Source: Cyanobacteria bacterium RYN_339 | Lineage (GTDB): Bacteria; Cyanobacteriota; Sericytochromatia; S15B-MN24; JAQBPE01 | Reading direction: 5' to 3' | DNA length: 32,024 nucleotides | Assembly: GCA_028287685.1 (NCBI GenBank) | Contig: JAQBPE010000407.1 | Span: 1 to 32,024 of the forward strand | Part shown: positions 24,132-30,953 of the stretch, piece by piece | How positions within the stretch are numbered: the stretch's first letter is position 1 | How the letters are laid out: each line of letters starts with the position of its first letter | Made by a program: the position numbers and the translations under genes | Notes under the pieces: generated by a model | The model's database searches: none | What the model saw: the letters and a program-made list of their open reading frames with translations, nothing else | What the model was told of the DNA's origin: nothing

Positions 24132-24156
24132 GTTTAGGTGAAGCGACGCCTATAAA
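24130..24156 (+). promoter_or_regulatory. Promoter with conserved AAGTTT-GAAGCG-TATAAAAC block
   Basis: AAGTTT, 4 nt, GAAGCG, 5 nt, then TATAAA at 24151-24156 (TATAAAAC). The same block, with a 4-nt last gap, precedes the lipoprotein operon at 25301-25326. A leader of about 20 nt with GGGGAG precedes the ATG at 24181. Confidence 0.65.
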
Positions 24157-24180
24157 ACGGCTAAGTTGGGGAGCGGTTGC

Positions 24181-25263
24181 ATGTGGATCACGGACAAGAT
24201 CGCCCAGGCGCAGCACTGGGTGCAGGACCATAAGCAGGTCCCGGAGAAAGTCGTCGCCGAGGGCGTCGCCTACGTGCGCGACCACCTCGACCTGGCGTTC
24301 CACGGCCCCGCGAAGGGCCCCTTCCCGACCCTGAAGGCGCTCCAGCAGAAGTTCCCCAAGGCCGGCCTGCCCGACCGCTTGATCGGCACGACCATCGACA
24401 TCGAGGCGATGAACGCCAAGGGCGAGACCGCGGACAGCTTGATGGCGCGCGTCGCGGCGATGGGCATGAACAGCGTCCGGCTGGGCGCCTACTGGGACGA
24501 CAGCCAGCCCAAGGCCGGCGTGGCACCGGACTTCAAGCGCCTGGACGACCTGCTGGCCGCCGCGCGGAAGTACAACATCAAGGTGGTCCTGACCGTGGGC
24601 GCCAAGGCCCCCAACTGGCCCGAGTTCCACGTTCCGACCTGGGCCAAGCCCAAGGATGCGGCGCACCCGGACCAGGACGCGGCCTTCCGGGCCAACACCG
24701 AGGCCTGGGTGGCGGCCGTGGCCAAGCGCTATGCCGCGGAGCCGGCGATCGCCATGTGGCAGGTGGAGAACGAGCCCTTCGACCCCTCCGGCCCGGCCGC
24801 CGGCCTGTTCGGCCAGGCCCAGGTCAAGCGCGAGGCCGCGATCCTCCGCAAGGCCGACGCCGGCCGCCGGCCCGTGATGGTGAACGTGTGGTCCAGCGGC
24901 ACCAGCGGCGACGCCCTGAAGTCCGCCTTCGCCGTCGGCGATCTGGTCGGCCTGGACGTCTACAAGTCCGTGGGCATTCCCCAGGGCGCCTTCGAGCGCA
25001 CGGTGGCGCTGCCCCAGCAGGCCCTGAAGCTGGCCAAGGCCACCGGCAAGCCCGCCATGATCGCGGAGCTGCAGGCCGACGACTGGGGCGGCTACCGCGC
25101 CAACAGCAACGACGTGGGCGATCTCACCCATGCGCTCGAGCGGATGGGCTTCCGCGATCTGCTCTTCTGGCGGCTTTCGCAGAACATCAAGAACGAGAAG
25201 CAGGGCGATCCGGGTCTGACGCGCACGGAGCGGTCCTTGGCCGTCGAAGCCCTCTCGCGCTGA
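24181..25263 (+). CDS. Clan-A (TIM-barrel) glycoside hydrolase, no signal peptide
   Basis: 360 residues from the ATG at 24181, which has GGGGAG 8 nt upstream; a TTG at 24166 would remove the ribosome site from the leader. A TIM-barrel pattern runs from about 65 (LIGTTIDIEAM, MGMNSVRLGAYWDD) to 340, with acid/base Glu198 in WQVENEPFD at the end of strand 4 and likely nucleophile Glu296 in MIAELQADDWGG at strand 7. This fits GH5/GH42-like retaining enzymes, but the exact family is not decidable by eye. The first 38 residues are an amphipathic helical segment without a secretion signal, so it is probably cytoplasmic or exported by an unknown route. It shares a promoter block with the next operon. 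Confidence 0.85.
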   Translation: MWITDKIAQAQHWVQDHKQVPEKVVAEGVAYVRDHLDLAFHGPAKGPFPTLKALQQKFPKAGLPDRLIGTTIDIEAMNAKGETADSLMARVAAMGMNSVRLGAYWDDSQPKAGVAPDFKRLDDLLAAARKYNIKVVLTVGAKAPNWPEFHVPTWAKPKDAAHPDQDAAFRANTEAWVAAVAKRYAAEPAIAMWQVENEPFDPSGPAAGLFGQAQVKREAAILRKADAGRRPVMVNVWSSGTSGDALKSAFAVGDLVGLDVYKSVGIPQGAFERTVALPQQALKLAKATGKPAMIAELQADDWGGYRANSNDVGDLTHALERMGFRDLLFWRLSQNIKNEKQGDPGLTRTERSLAVEALSR

Positions 25264-25300
25264 GGGTGTTATTTTACTGTATCTTAACCTGATATTTAGA

Positions 25301-25326
25301 AAGTTTTAGCGAAGCGGCCCTATAAA
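25301..25326 (+). promoter_or_regulatory. Second copy of the AAGTTT-GAAGCG-TATAAAAC promoter block
   Basis: AAGTTT (25301-25306), 4 nt, GAAGCG (25311-25316), 4 nt, TATAAA (25321-25326, continuing AC). It lies in an AT-rich patch (about 25264-25310) and drives the lipoprotein operon starting at 25363. It matches the promoter of the glycoside hydrolase gene 1.1 kb upstream. Confidence 0.65.
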
Positions 25327-25362
25327 ACCACCAGGCTACCCGTGCCACAAGAGGTCTGTTGC

Positions 25363-26184
25363 ATGTCGCGTTCGAAGTTCCATCCGCTCTGCACCATCTT
25401 GGTTGCCAGCTTGTTGCTGGCCACCGGTTGTGGTCGCACGCCGGTGGACCCCCTCGCCCCAACGGATTCGGCGAAGGGCGACAAGCCCGCCACCGACCCC
25501 GGTGGTGAAGAGCCCGGCCCCGGTCCCGTCGTGGACCCCGGCACCGGCGGCGGTTCGACCGGCGGCGGCAGCACCGGCGGCGGTTCCACCGGCGGTGGCG
25601 CCAAGCCCGCCCCCGCGCCGGCCAAGCCCGCGTCCGGCCTCAAGCCCATTCCCAAGCCCACGCCCATCCCGGCCGCCAAGGCCGCGGCCGGTGGCGGCGG
25701 CTCCGACCCCGCCAAGGCCATGAACGCCTTCGTGGGCCTCTTGCAGAACTTCGGTTACGACCTGGGCGAGGACGGCGTGGCGAATGCCCGCATGCAGCTC
25801 CAGCCCCTGCTCCACGCCGCCCCGGCGTACGCGCACTGGGTCGAGACGCCCGATCTGATCGACAAGTACAACATGCACAAGGACGCGTTCGCCAAGGCCA
25901 ACATGCCGCTGAGCTTCGAGCAGTGGAAGGCCGCGGGCGTGGCGATGTGCCAGCGCGACCAGAGCTTCACGTTCTACGTGGCGCGCAAGGAGCTGTACCG
26001 CGGCATCTTGAAGGATCGCTACCACGACGTGCGCTCCGACAAGCTCTTGATCTTCTACAAGCGCCTGAACCGCACCAACCAGATGGTGACCTACACCGCC
26101 GACGGCGGCATCGACGACTTCGGCCTGTTCGGCGACCTGGACTGGCGCAACTTCATCCTCGTCCCCGGCGAGATGTACAACTAG
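25363..26184 (+). CDS. Lipoprotein with Gly/Pro-rich linker, paralogue of 28386-29258
   Basis: 273 residues from the ATG at 25363 (AAGAGG upstream); a GTG at 25342 would add 7 residues and weaken the signal peptide. The signal ends at Cys23 (LLATGC). Residues about 45-115 are low complexity, with four GGGS/TGGGS units and KPAPAPAKPA, followed by LKPIPKPTPIPA. The C-terminal domain (about 116-273) is helical then mixed, ending NFILVPGEMYN. The linker motif and C-terminal layout match the lipoprotein at 28386-29258 (MKPLPKPTAIPAPK; C-terminus VLPIPQGLYF). No known family recognised. The next lipoprotein gene follows after 12 nt in the same operon. Confidence 0.85.
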   Translation: MSRSKFHPLCTILVASLLLATGCGRTPVDPLAPTDSAKGDKPATDPGGEEPGPGPVVDPGTGGGSTGGGSTGGGSTGGGAKPAPAPAKPASGLKPIPKPTPIPAAKAAAGGGGSDPAKAMNAFVGLLQNFGYDLGEDGVANARMQLQPLLHAAPAYAHWVETPDLIDKYNMHKDAFAKANMPLSFEQWKAAGVAMCQRDQSFTFYVARKELYRGILKDRYHDVRSDKLLIFYKRLNRTNQMVTYTADGGIDDFGLFGDLDWRNFILVPGEMYN

Positions 26185-26196
26185 CAGGAGCCCGCC

Positions 26197-27144
26197 GTGA
26201 AGTTCCGTTCCGCGCTCATTCCGCTTACTTGCGCCCTGCTGCTGGCCGGCTGCGGCCGTGGCCTGCCCGGCACCGCCACGGCGGCCGCCTCGAAGGGCCT
26301 GCGGGCCCATGCGACGGGCTGGCAAGACACCGTCGTGCTGGACGATTTCAACCGCCGCCACGCCTACGGCGTCTACGCGCCGGACCACCACCCGTTCTTC
26401 AAGCCGCTGGTCTTCACCTTCGTGGGCCTGCGCGGCGGTGCCAACACGGCCCTCGAGCTGCTGGCGCCCGACCAGGAGACCCAGCCGCGCAAGGGCTTCG
26501 TGCTCCGCGAGGACCTGGGCGAGGCGGGCCTGTTCCTGCCGCCCAACGCCGACGAGAACTCCAAGCCCGCCCCGCACGTGCGCCTGGGCTTCCGCTGGGC
26601 CGTCAACGGCGCCGTGACGCAGGACCCGGCCATCTTCGCGATGACGGTCTTCCAGCTCGAGAAGAAGGCGGCAGACGGCACGGAAGGCTCGATCGGCCTG
26701 GCCTATGCCTGGACCAACGAGAAGTACTGCCCCGGCCAGATCTTGAAGACCGTGATCGGCGAGGGCGAAGACGCCATCCCCACGCGCGTCCTGGTCGTAC
26801 ACTCCGGCACCGGCTTCGGCCCCAAGCCCTGCGGCGCCAGCATCCTGGAAGAGATGATGAGCACCAGCACGGTGGAGCAACGCAGCCTGGAGGCCGACCT
26901 GGCCTACATCCATGGCCGCTTGCCCTTCGACGCGGGCGGCAACGACGCGGCCTCCACGGCCTCCGGCCAGGCCGATCGCACGAGCTGCCCCCAGCCCGCC
27001 GGCGCCATGGCCGTCGGCGACCCGCCGATCAACACGGAGATCTACGGCGTCGAGAAGCTGGGCGGCGGCGCCGACATGCCCCAGGCGATCTGCGCGCACG
27101 CGCTGCTGGACGACTTCACGATGCAGCTGAAGTTCGAGAAGTAA
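26197..27144 (+). CDS. Lipoprotein of unknown function
   Basis: 315 residues; GTG start with AGGAG (26186-26190). Signal peptide MKFRSALIPLTCALLLAGC (Cys19). The mature part looks like a single all-beta or alpha/beta domain (VLDDFNRRHAYGVYAPDH, PLVFTFVGLRGGANT, RLGFRWAVNGAV) and has four further cysteines in the C-terminal half (in KYCPG, KPCGA, SCPQP, ICAHA), which could form disulfides. No family recognised. It is the second and last gene of an operon ending in a strong terminator 14 nt after the stop. Confidence 0.85.
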   Translation: MKFRSALIPLTCALLLAGCGRGLPGTATAAASKGLRAHATGWQDTVVLDDFNRRHAYGVYAPDHHPFFKPLVFTFVGLRGGANTALELLAPDQETQPRKGFVLREDLGEAGLFLPPNADENSKPAPHVRLGFRWAVNGAVTQDPAIFAMTVFQLEKKAADGTEGSIGLAYAWTNEKYCPGQILKTVIGEGEDAIPTRVLVVHSGTGFGPKPCGASILEEMMSTSTVEQRSLEADLAYIHGRLPFDAGGNDAASTASGQADRTSCPQPAGAMAVGDPPINTEIYGVEKLGGGADMPQAICAHALLDDFTMQLKFEK

Positions 27145-27158
27145 GCCCGTTCAAGATC

Positions 27159-27195
27159 AAGGCCCCCCGGTCCGTCAGCGGATCGGGGGGCCTTT
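27159..27195 (+). terminator. Intrinsic terminator of the two-lipoprotein operon
   Basis: A 16-bp stem (AAGGCCCCCCGGTCCG pairing with CGGATCGGGGGGCCTT, one G-U pair) with loop TCAG is followed by a T-rich tract (CTTTAATCT). Confidence 0.88.
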
Positions 27196-27210
27196 AATCT
27201 GAATTTAACG

Positions 27211-27238
27211 TATGTTTTGGCTTTCTTTAATCTATAAT
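27211..27238 (+). promoter_or_regulatory. Predicted promoter for the lipoprotein at 27293
   Basis: A perfect -10 TATAAT at 27233-27238 lies in an AT-rich patch; TATGTT (27211-27216) 16 nt upstream is a weak -35. The leader to the TTG at 27293 would be about 48 nt and contains GGAG at 27282-27285. Confidence 0.55.
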
Positions 27239-27292
27239 CGATCTTGTTAACCAGGGCTTTACCTCACGGGCCCCGCCCGACGGAGTTGCCAC

Positions 27293-28291
27293 TTGGCGTT
27301 CAGGATCCCCACCAAAGGTGGCCTCGCGGCCGTAGCCATCGTCCTTGCGGCGGGCTGCGGTGTGCAGCAGACCGACATGCTGATCCGCGTCCTCGACGCG
27401 CGGACGCAGGCCCCCGTGGTCGGCGCCACCGTCACGGCCAACGATCGCGACCAGGCCACCAACATGGCCGGCGTGACGCACTTCCTGGTCCGCCCCAACA
27501 GCTACGACGTGACGGTCGCGCACCAGAATTACCTGCCGCTGACCAAGATGGTTTCGATCTACCCGGGTCCCGCCGCCGCCTTCACGATCTACCTCTATCC
27601 GCGCCCGGACGGCCCGGTGCCGCCGTCGCCCGGGCCCGGCGTCTCGCCCGCGCCCGGCGCCTCCGTGCCGCCCGGCCCCAAGCCCACCAACGATCCCGGC
27701 GTGGCCGTCTTCGGCCGCGTGGTGGACGACAAGGGCACGCGCATCCCAGGCGCCATGGTGATGTTCCAGACCGGCTGGATCGTGGTCGGCAGCGCCAGCA
27801 CCAACGCCCAGGGCGAGTACCGCGTCGAGCACCTGCCGCGCGGGCAGCAGCTCAACGTCACGGCGGCGGCGGACGGCTACGACGCCATGAACCGTTCGTG
27901 CAACGCCAACGCGGACTGGCGCCTGGACTTCGCCTCCGCCTTCGCGCTCAAACACCACGTAGAGCCCGCGCCCGCCCCGGATCGGCCGGCGAACATCGCG
28001 ATCTCCGGCAAGATCGAGGACACCATGGGCCGGCCACTGGACGGCGTGGTGGTGCGCGTCGAGAGCAGCAACGTGCGCTTCCCCTTCAACCAGACCGCGA
28101 TCGGGCGCAACGGCCGCTACCGCATGGTCGTCCCGACGGATCTGCCGCTGCGCTTCACGGCCAGCAAGGCCAACTTCCACACCATGTCCTTCACGGATAC
28201 GGTGCCCGCGGCCTCCTTCGGCGGCGGTGCCCAGGAAGACTTCGCCGGGCCGCGCGCCCTGGACGCAGCGCCTATCCTTGAAGGCGGCTAG
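27293..28291 (+). CDS. Lipoprotein with three carboxypeptidase-regulatory-like domains
   Basis: 332 residues; TTG start with GGAG 7 nt upstream. Signal MAFRIPTKGGLAAVAIVLAAGC (Cys22). Three beta-sandwich repeats of the CarboxypepD_reg type are visible: about 29-100 (MLIRVLDARTQAPVVGATV), 139-205 (VFGRVVDDKGTRIPGAMVM ... YRVEHLPRG) and 236-305 (ISGKIEDTMGRPLDGVVVR ... YRMVVPTD). A Pro/Gly linker (about 103-135) separates the first two. These domains are common in surface proteins as stalks or ligand-binding units. It lacks the 8-residue repeat module of the related lipoproteins. It stands alone between a terminator and the promoter of the next gene. Confidence 0.88.
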   Translation: MAFRIPTKGGLAAVAIVLAAGCGVQQTDMLIRVLDARTQAPVVGATVTANDRDQATNMAGVTHFLVRPNSYDVTVAHQNYLPLTKMVSIYPGPAAAFTIYLYPRPDGPVPPSPGPGVSPAPGASVPPGPKPTNDPGVAVFGRVVDDKGTRIPGAMVMFQTGWIVVGSASTNAQGEYRVEHLPRGQQLNVTAAADGYDAMNRSCNANADWRLDFASAFALKHHVEPAPAPDRPANIAISGKIEDTMGRPLDGVVVRVESSNVRFPFNQTAIGRNGRYRMVVPTDLPLRFTASKANFHTMSFTDTVPAASFGGGAQEDFAGPRALDAAPILEGG

Positions 28292-28346
28292 TCGGATCGG
28301 CTTGGCCAGATTTTAAGCAAGTCTTAGTCTTTACTCTCCTATATCT

Positions 28347-28361
28347 CTCTTAAGTTAAGAG
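28347..28361. promoter_or_regulatory. Operator-like inverted repeat
   Basis: CTCTTAA-G-TTAAGAG is a perfect 7-bp inverted repeat around one base, 25 nt before the ATG of the lipoprotein at 28386 and just after a TATATC (28340-28345) that may be the -10. Its position suggests a regulator-binding site; a short hairpin is unlikely with a 1-nt loop. Confidence 0.4.
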
Positions 28362-28385
28362 CTGATGAAGTAGAGGGTAAAAGCA

Positions 28386-29258
28386 ATGACGAGTTTCGTG
28401 CGTTCGACGGTTGGCCTGGCCGGCACCTTTGCCGTGATCGCCACGCTGCTGACCGGTTGCGGCGCCAAGGGCCTGCCGACCGGCGCGGCCCGGACGATGG
28501 CCGCGGCGGGCGCGAAGGGCCATGTGGCCTGGGCCCAGCCCAACGTGGCCCGCCCCAAGGTCCGCTCGATGCAAGCCGCCGTCGCCCACGCCCAGGCGAT
28601 GGAAGACGACGCCGGCGACGACCCCAAGCCCGCTCCCGCTCCTACGGCCGCTCCGGCCGGCGGCGGTGATGACGGCGGCATGAAGCCCCTGCCCAAGCCG
28701 ACCGCGATCCCCGCGCCCAAGGGCGGCGGCGGCGCCGGCCGTCCGGCGGACGACGTCGACAACTTGCTGTACCAGCTCTCGATGTACGGCTACGAGGGCG
28801 ATCGCAAGCACATGATCAAGACGCTGCAGGCCTCCATCTACGCCTTCCCCGCCGATCGCCCGGAGACCCCGGGCGGCTGGGAGAAGAAGGAGTACGATCG
28901 CCGCATCGAGCACTTCAACTGGTGGAAGAGCACGTTCATCTCCGGCGAGACGCTGAACCTGGACGACTACATGAAGCAGTCGCTCTACGTCGCGCAGAAC
29001 CGCTTCAACGTCCGCTACTACATCTGGGTCTCGAAGCAGCAGGACCCCGAGACCATGCAGAAGACCAACCAGCGCTCGCCCTGGGTCAACTTCAACGAAG
29101 AGCTGCCCGTCGTGAAGGCGATTGGTAACGCCGGCTGGATGGTGAACATCTCCGCCAAGGGCGAGATCCAGGACTACCTGCGCATGTCGGAGGAGTTCAT
29201 CTACCCCACGCCCGACTTCAACCACGTGCTGCCCATCCCGCAGGGGCTCTACTTCTAG
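28386..29258 (+). CDS. Lipoprotein, paralogue of 25363-26184
   Basis: 290 residues; AGAGGG upstream of the ATG. Signal peptide ends at Cys25 (LLTGC). Residues 26-122 are low complexity, Ala/Pro/Gly-rich, with MKPLPKPTAIPAPKGGGG corresponding to LKPIPKPTPIPA in the paralogue. The C-terminal domain (about 123-290) is rich in aromatic residues (FNWWKSTF, RYYIWVSKQQ) and ends VLPIPQGLYF. No known family recognised. The stop overlaps the convergent lipoprotein stop by CTAG. A palindrome precedes the gene. The paralogue pair flanks two unrelated lipoproteins. Confidence 0.85.
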   Translation: MTSFVRSTVGLAGTFAVIATLLTGCGAKGLPTGAARTMAAAGAKGHVAWAQPNVARPKVRSMQAAVAHAQAMEDDAGDDPKPAPAPTAAPAGGGDDGGMKPLPKPTAIPAPKGGGGAGRPADDVDNLLYQLSMYGYEGDRKHMIKTLQASIYAFPADRPETPGGWEKKEYDRRIEHFNWWKSTFISGETLNLDDYMKQSLYVAQNRFNVRYYIWVSKQQDPETMQKTNQRSPWVNFNEELPVVKAIGNAGWMVNISAKGEIQDYLRMSEEFIYPTPDFNHVLPIPQGLYF

Positions 29259-30400
29259 TTCGGGAAGGCGAAGGCCGCGTCCGCGAAGGGCAGGCCCACG
29301 CCCGGATCCGGCGGGAACGCCACGTTGAACTCGTCCGCGCCCGGCACCACCGCCGTCAGCGCGGGCGGTGCCGTTCCGGCCTTCAGCGGCTTGCCGTCCG
29401 AGCCCATGAAGAAGTCGTCCGCCGCGGTGGCGCGGTCGTCGTAGCCCTTGCCGTCGTTGCGCGTGAAGGACAGGCCCTTGGCGCCCGGCAGCACGCGCCC
29501 CATGCGCACCGCACCCTGGCCGTTCGCCAGGAAGTTGGCGCTGACGCCGCGCGGGCCCGACTCGCACGGATCGTCCTTGCGGTTCAGGTTGACGGCCAGG
29601 CGCATCGTGAACGTCTCCGCGCCGGGGATTGGATCCGGCGGCGCGCTGAAGTCCCAGTGAGCCCGGTAGAGGTACGGATCGCTGGCGTTGGGCAGCACCG
29701 TGGGGTCTGCCAGCCCGTCCGCGCTGACGGTGCCGGCCACCAGGTCGAAGCGGGTGGCGATCGCCAGGTGCCCCAGCGTGGGGTGCAAGGTCGGCGAGCG
29801 GTAGACCGCCACGCCCTTGGTGGCGCTCTCGAAGGTGACGGCCAGGATCTGGTTGGCCGCGAGGTACACGTCGCCTTCCGCGACCTCCAAGAGCCCGCCG
29901 GTGGCGCTGGCCGTGAGCTTCACCGCCAACTTGCCGCCGCCGCCCCGCGGGTCGACGATCGCGCGTGGCACGTCCGGCTGGATGCCCTGGGCCTTGGCGA
30001 GCACCCCGTTCACGATCAGCACGGCCTCGGAGTAAGGCCGGATGGCGAGGCCCAGGATGTCGCTGAAGAAGTCCTTGGCGTTGGTGGTGGGCGCCGCGCA
30101 GGCCAACAGGCTGTAGTTGCCGCCACCCTGGGCGATGATGGAGGCGCCGTCATTGGAGATGATGGAGGCGCCGTCGTTGGAGATGATGTTGCCCCCGCCC
30201 TGGGCCACGATCTTGGCGGCCTCCGGGGTCATGTAGGGGGCCAGGCTGACGGGGAGCGGCAGGTGCACGTGCGCGGGCAAGAGCGGGGCGGGCTTGGCGG
30301 AAGCGGTCGCCGCCACGGGCTTCTTGGTGGGCGTGGCCGGCGGCTGCACGGTGGTGCAGGCGGCCAGCGACAGCAAGGTGAGCCAGGGCAAGCGCCTCAT
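29255..30400 (-). CDS. Lipoprotein with 8-residue repeat module, no propeller
   Basis: 381 residues; GGAGGA upstream of the ATG. Signal MRRLPWLTLLSLAAC (Cys15), Pro/Lys/Ala linker to about 50, then the repeat module at 64-100: AQGGGNIIS, NDGASIIS, NDGASIIA, QGGGNYSLLA. This is the same 8-residue pattern as in the three NHL lipoproteins. The remaining 280 residues are a distinct, probably beta-rich domain (LAVKLTASATGGLLEVAEGDVYL, WDFSAPPDPIPGAETFTMRLAVNL) with no family I recognise. The repeats are encoded by a 24-bp tandem repeat. Convergent with the preceding lipoprotein through a 4-nt stop overlap. Confidence 0.85.
   Translation of the reverse strand: MRRLPWLTLLSLAACTTVQPPATPTKKPVAATASAKPAPLLPAHVHLPLPVSLAPYMTPEAAKIVAQGGGNIISNDGASIISNDGASIIAQGGGNYSLLACAAPTTNAKDFFSDILGLAIRPYSEAVLIVNGVLAKAQGIQPDVPRAIVDPRGGGGKLAVKLTASATGGLLEVAEGDVYLAANQILAVTFESATKGVAVYRSPTLHPTLGHLAIATRFDLVAGTVSADGLADPTVLPNASDPYLYRAHWDFSAPPDPIPGAETFTMRLAVNLNRKDDPCESGPRGVSANFLANGQGAVRMGRVLPGAKGLSFTRNDGKGYDDRATAADDFFMGSDGKPLKAGTAPPALTAVVPGADEFNVAFPPDPGVGLPFADAAFAFPN
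30134..30181 (-). repeat. 24-bp tandem repeat within coding sequence
   Basis: Two 24-bp units (30134-30157 and 30158-30181), 23 of 24 identical, with a partial third. They encode the NDGASIIS units of the lipoprotein module, so the unit number may vary between strains. Confidence 0.85.
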
Positions 30401-30485
30401 CGGGGATCCTCCGTGCTACCTTTCTTCCCCGTGCGTGCAATGGAACAACCGACCGGCCCGTGCCGTCTCCACGGCGTGCGGCAGG

Positions 30486-30514
30486 TTGACCTCGTCCCGT
30501 CGCGCCGAGACAAT
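30486..30514 (+). promoter_or_regulatory. Predicted sigma-70 promoter for the DUF4870 gene
   Basis: TTGACC (30486-30491), a 17-nt spacer and GACAAT (30509-30514): the best consensus match in the window. The predicted start near 30521 leaves a 16-nt leader with a GGAGG ribosome site before the ATG at 30537. Confidence 0.65.
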
Positions 30515-30536
30515 CGAGGGGGAGGGCCGAGCCCAG

Positions 30537-30953
30537 ATGTCCGATTTCTATTTGCACACCTACGATTCCGACCTGATGGTGCCCGCTACGGGCATCGAGC
30601 GGTTGGCCGCGGCATCGTGCCACGGCGCCATGATCCTGGCGCTGCCGTTCTTGCTGCCGCTTGGGATCTACATCCTGTACCCGCTGCTGGGCGGTACGTC
30701 CGCGTACGTGCGGCACCAGGCGCTGCAGGCGATGTTGTTCCACCTGTTCTTCCTGTTCATCACCACGGCGTTTACCAGCGTGACGGTCTTCTTGCTCCAC
30801 ATCATCATCCTGGGCTGGCCGTTTGCGGCCGTGACCGGGCTGGCGGGCGGGATCTTCTTCCTGTGGGGCTGCGTCGTGATGGTGATCGCCACGCTGCGCG
30901 CGTTCCAGGGGCGGCCGTACCGCATGCCGCTGGTGGGGGGCTGGGGCCGCTAG
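30537..30953 (+). CDS. DUF4870-like small membrane protein
   Basis: 138 residues from the ATG at 30537. It opens with a soluble segment, then ERLAAASCHGAMILALPFLLPLGIYILYPL and YVRHQALQAMLFHLFFLF, the pattern of DUF4870/Tic20-related proteins (ERxxA...CH, and VRxHAxQAxxFH between two helices). Three to four hydrophobic helices (about 27-50, 68-95, 95-122) place it in the cytoplasmic membrane. Family function is unknown. Frames longer than this overlap the divergent lipoprotein and its upstream region. The stop overlaps the convergent gene stop by CTAG. Confidence 0.85.
   Translation: MSDFYLHTYDSDLMVPATGIERLAAASCHGAMILALPFLLPLGIYILYPLLGGTSAYVRHQALQAMLFHLFFLFITTAFTSVTVFLLHIIILGWPFAAVTGLAGGIFFLWGCVVMVIATLRAFQGRPYRMPLVGGWGR

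Noticed and set aside
24166-24180. TTG start five codons upstream for the glycoside hydrolase
   Set aside because: It would place the GGGGAG ribosome site inside the coding region and lies only about 10 nt after the -10 box; the ATG at 24181 has proper spacing.
30134-30190. CRISPR-like repeat array
   Set aside because: The 24-bp units are directly adjacent without spacers and encode the in-frame 8-residue protein repeat. The same holds for 17724-17780.
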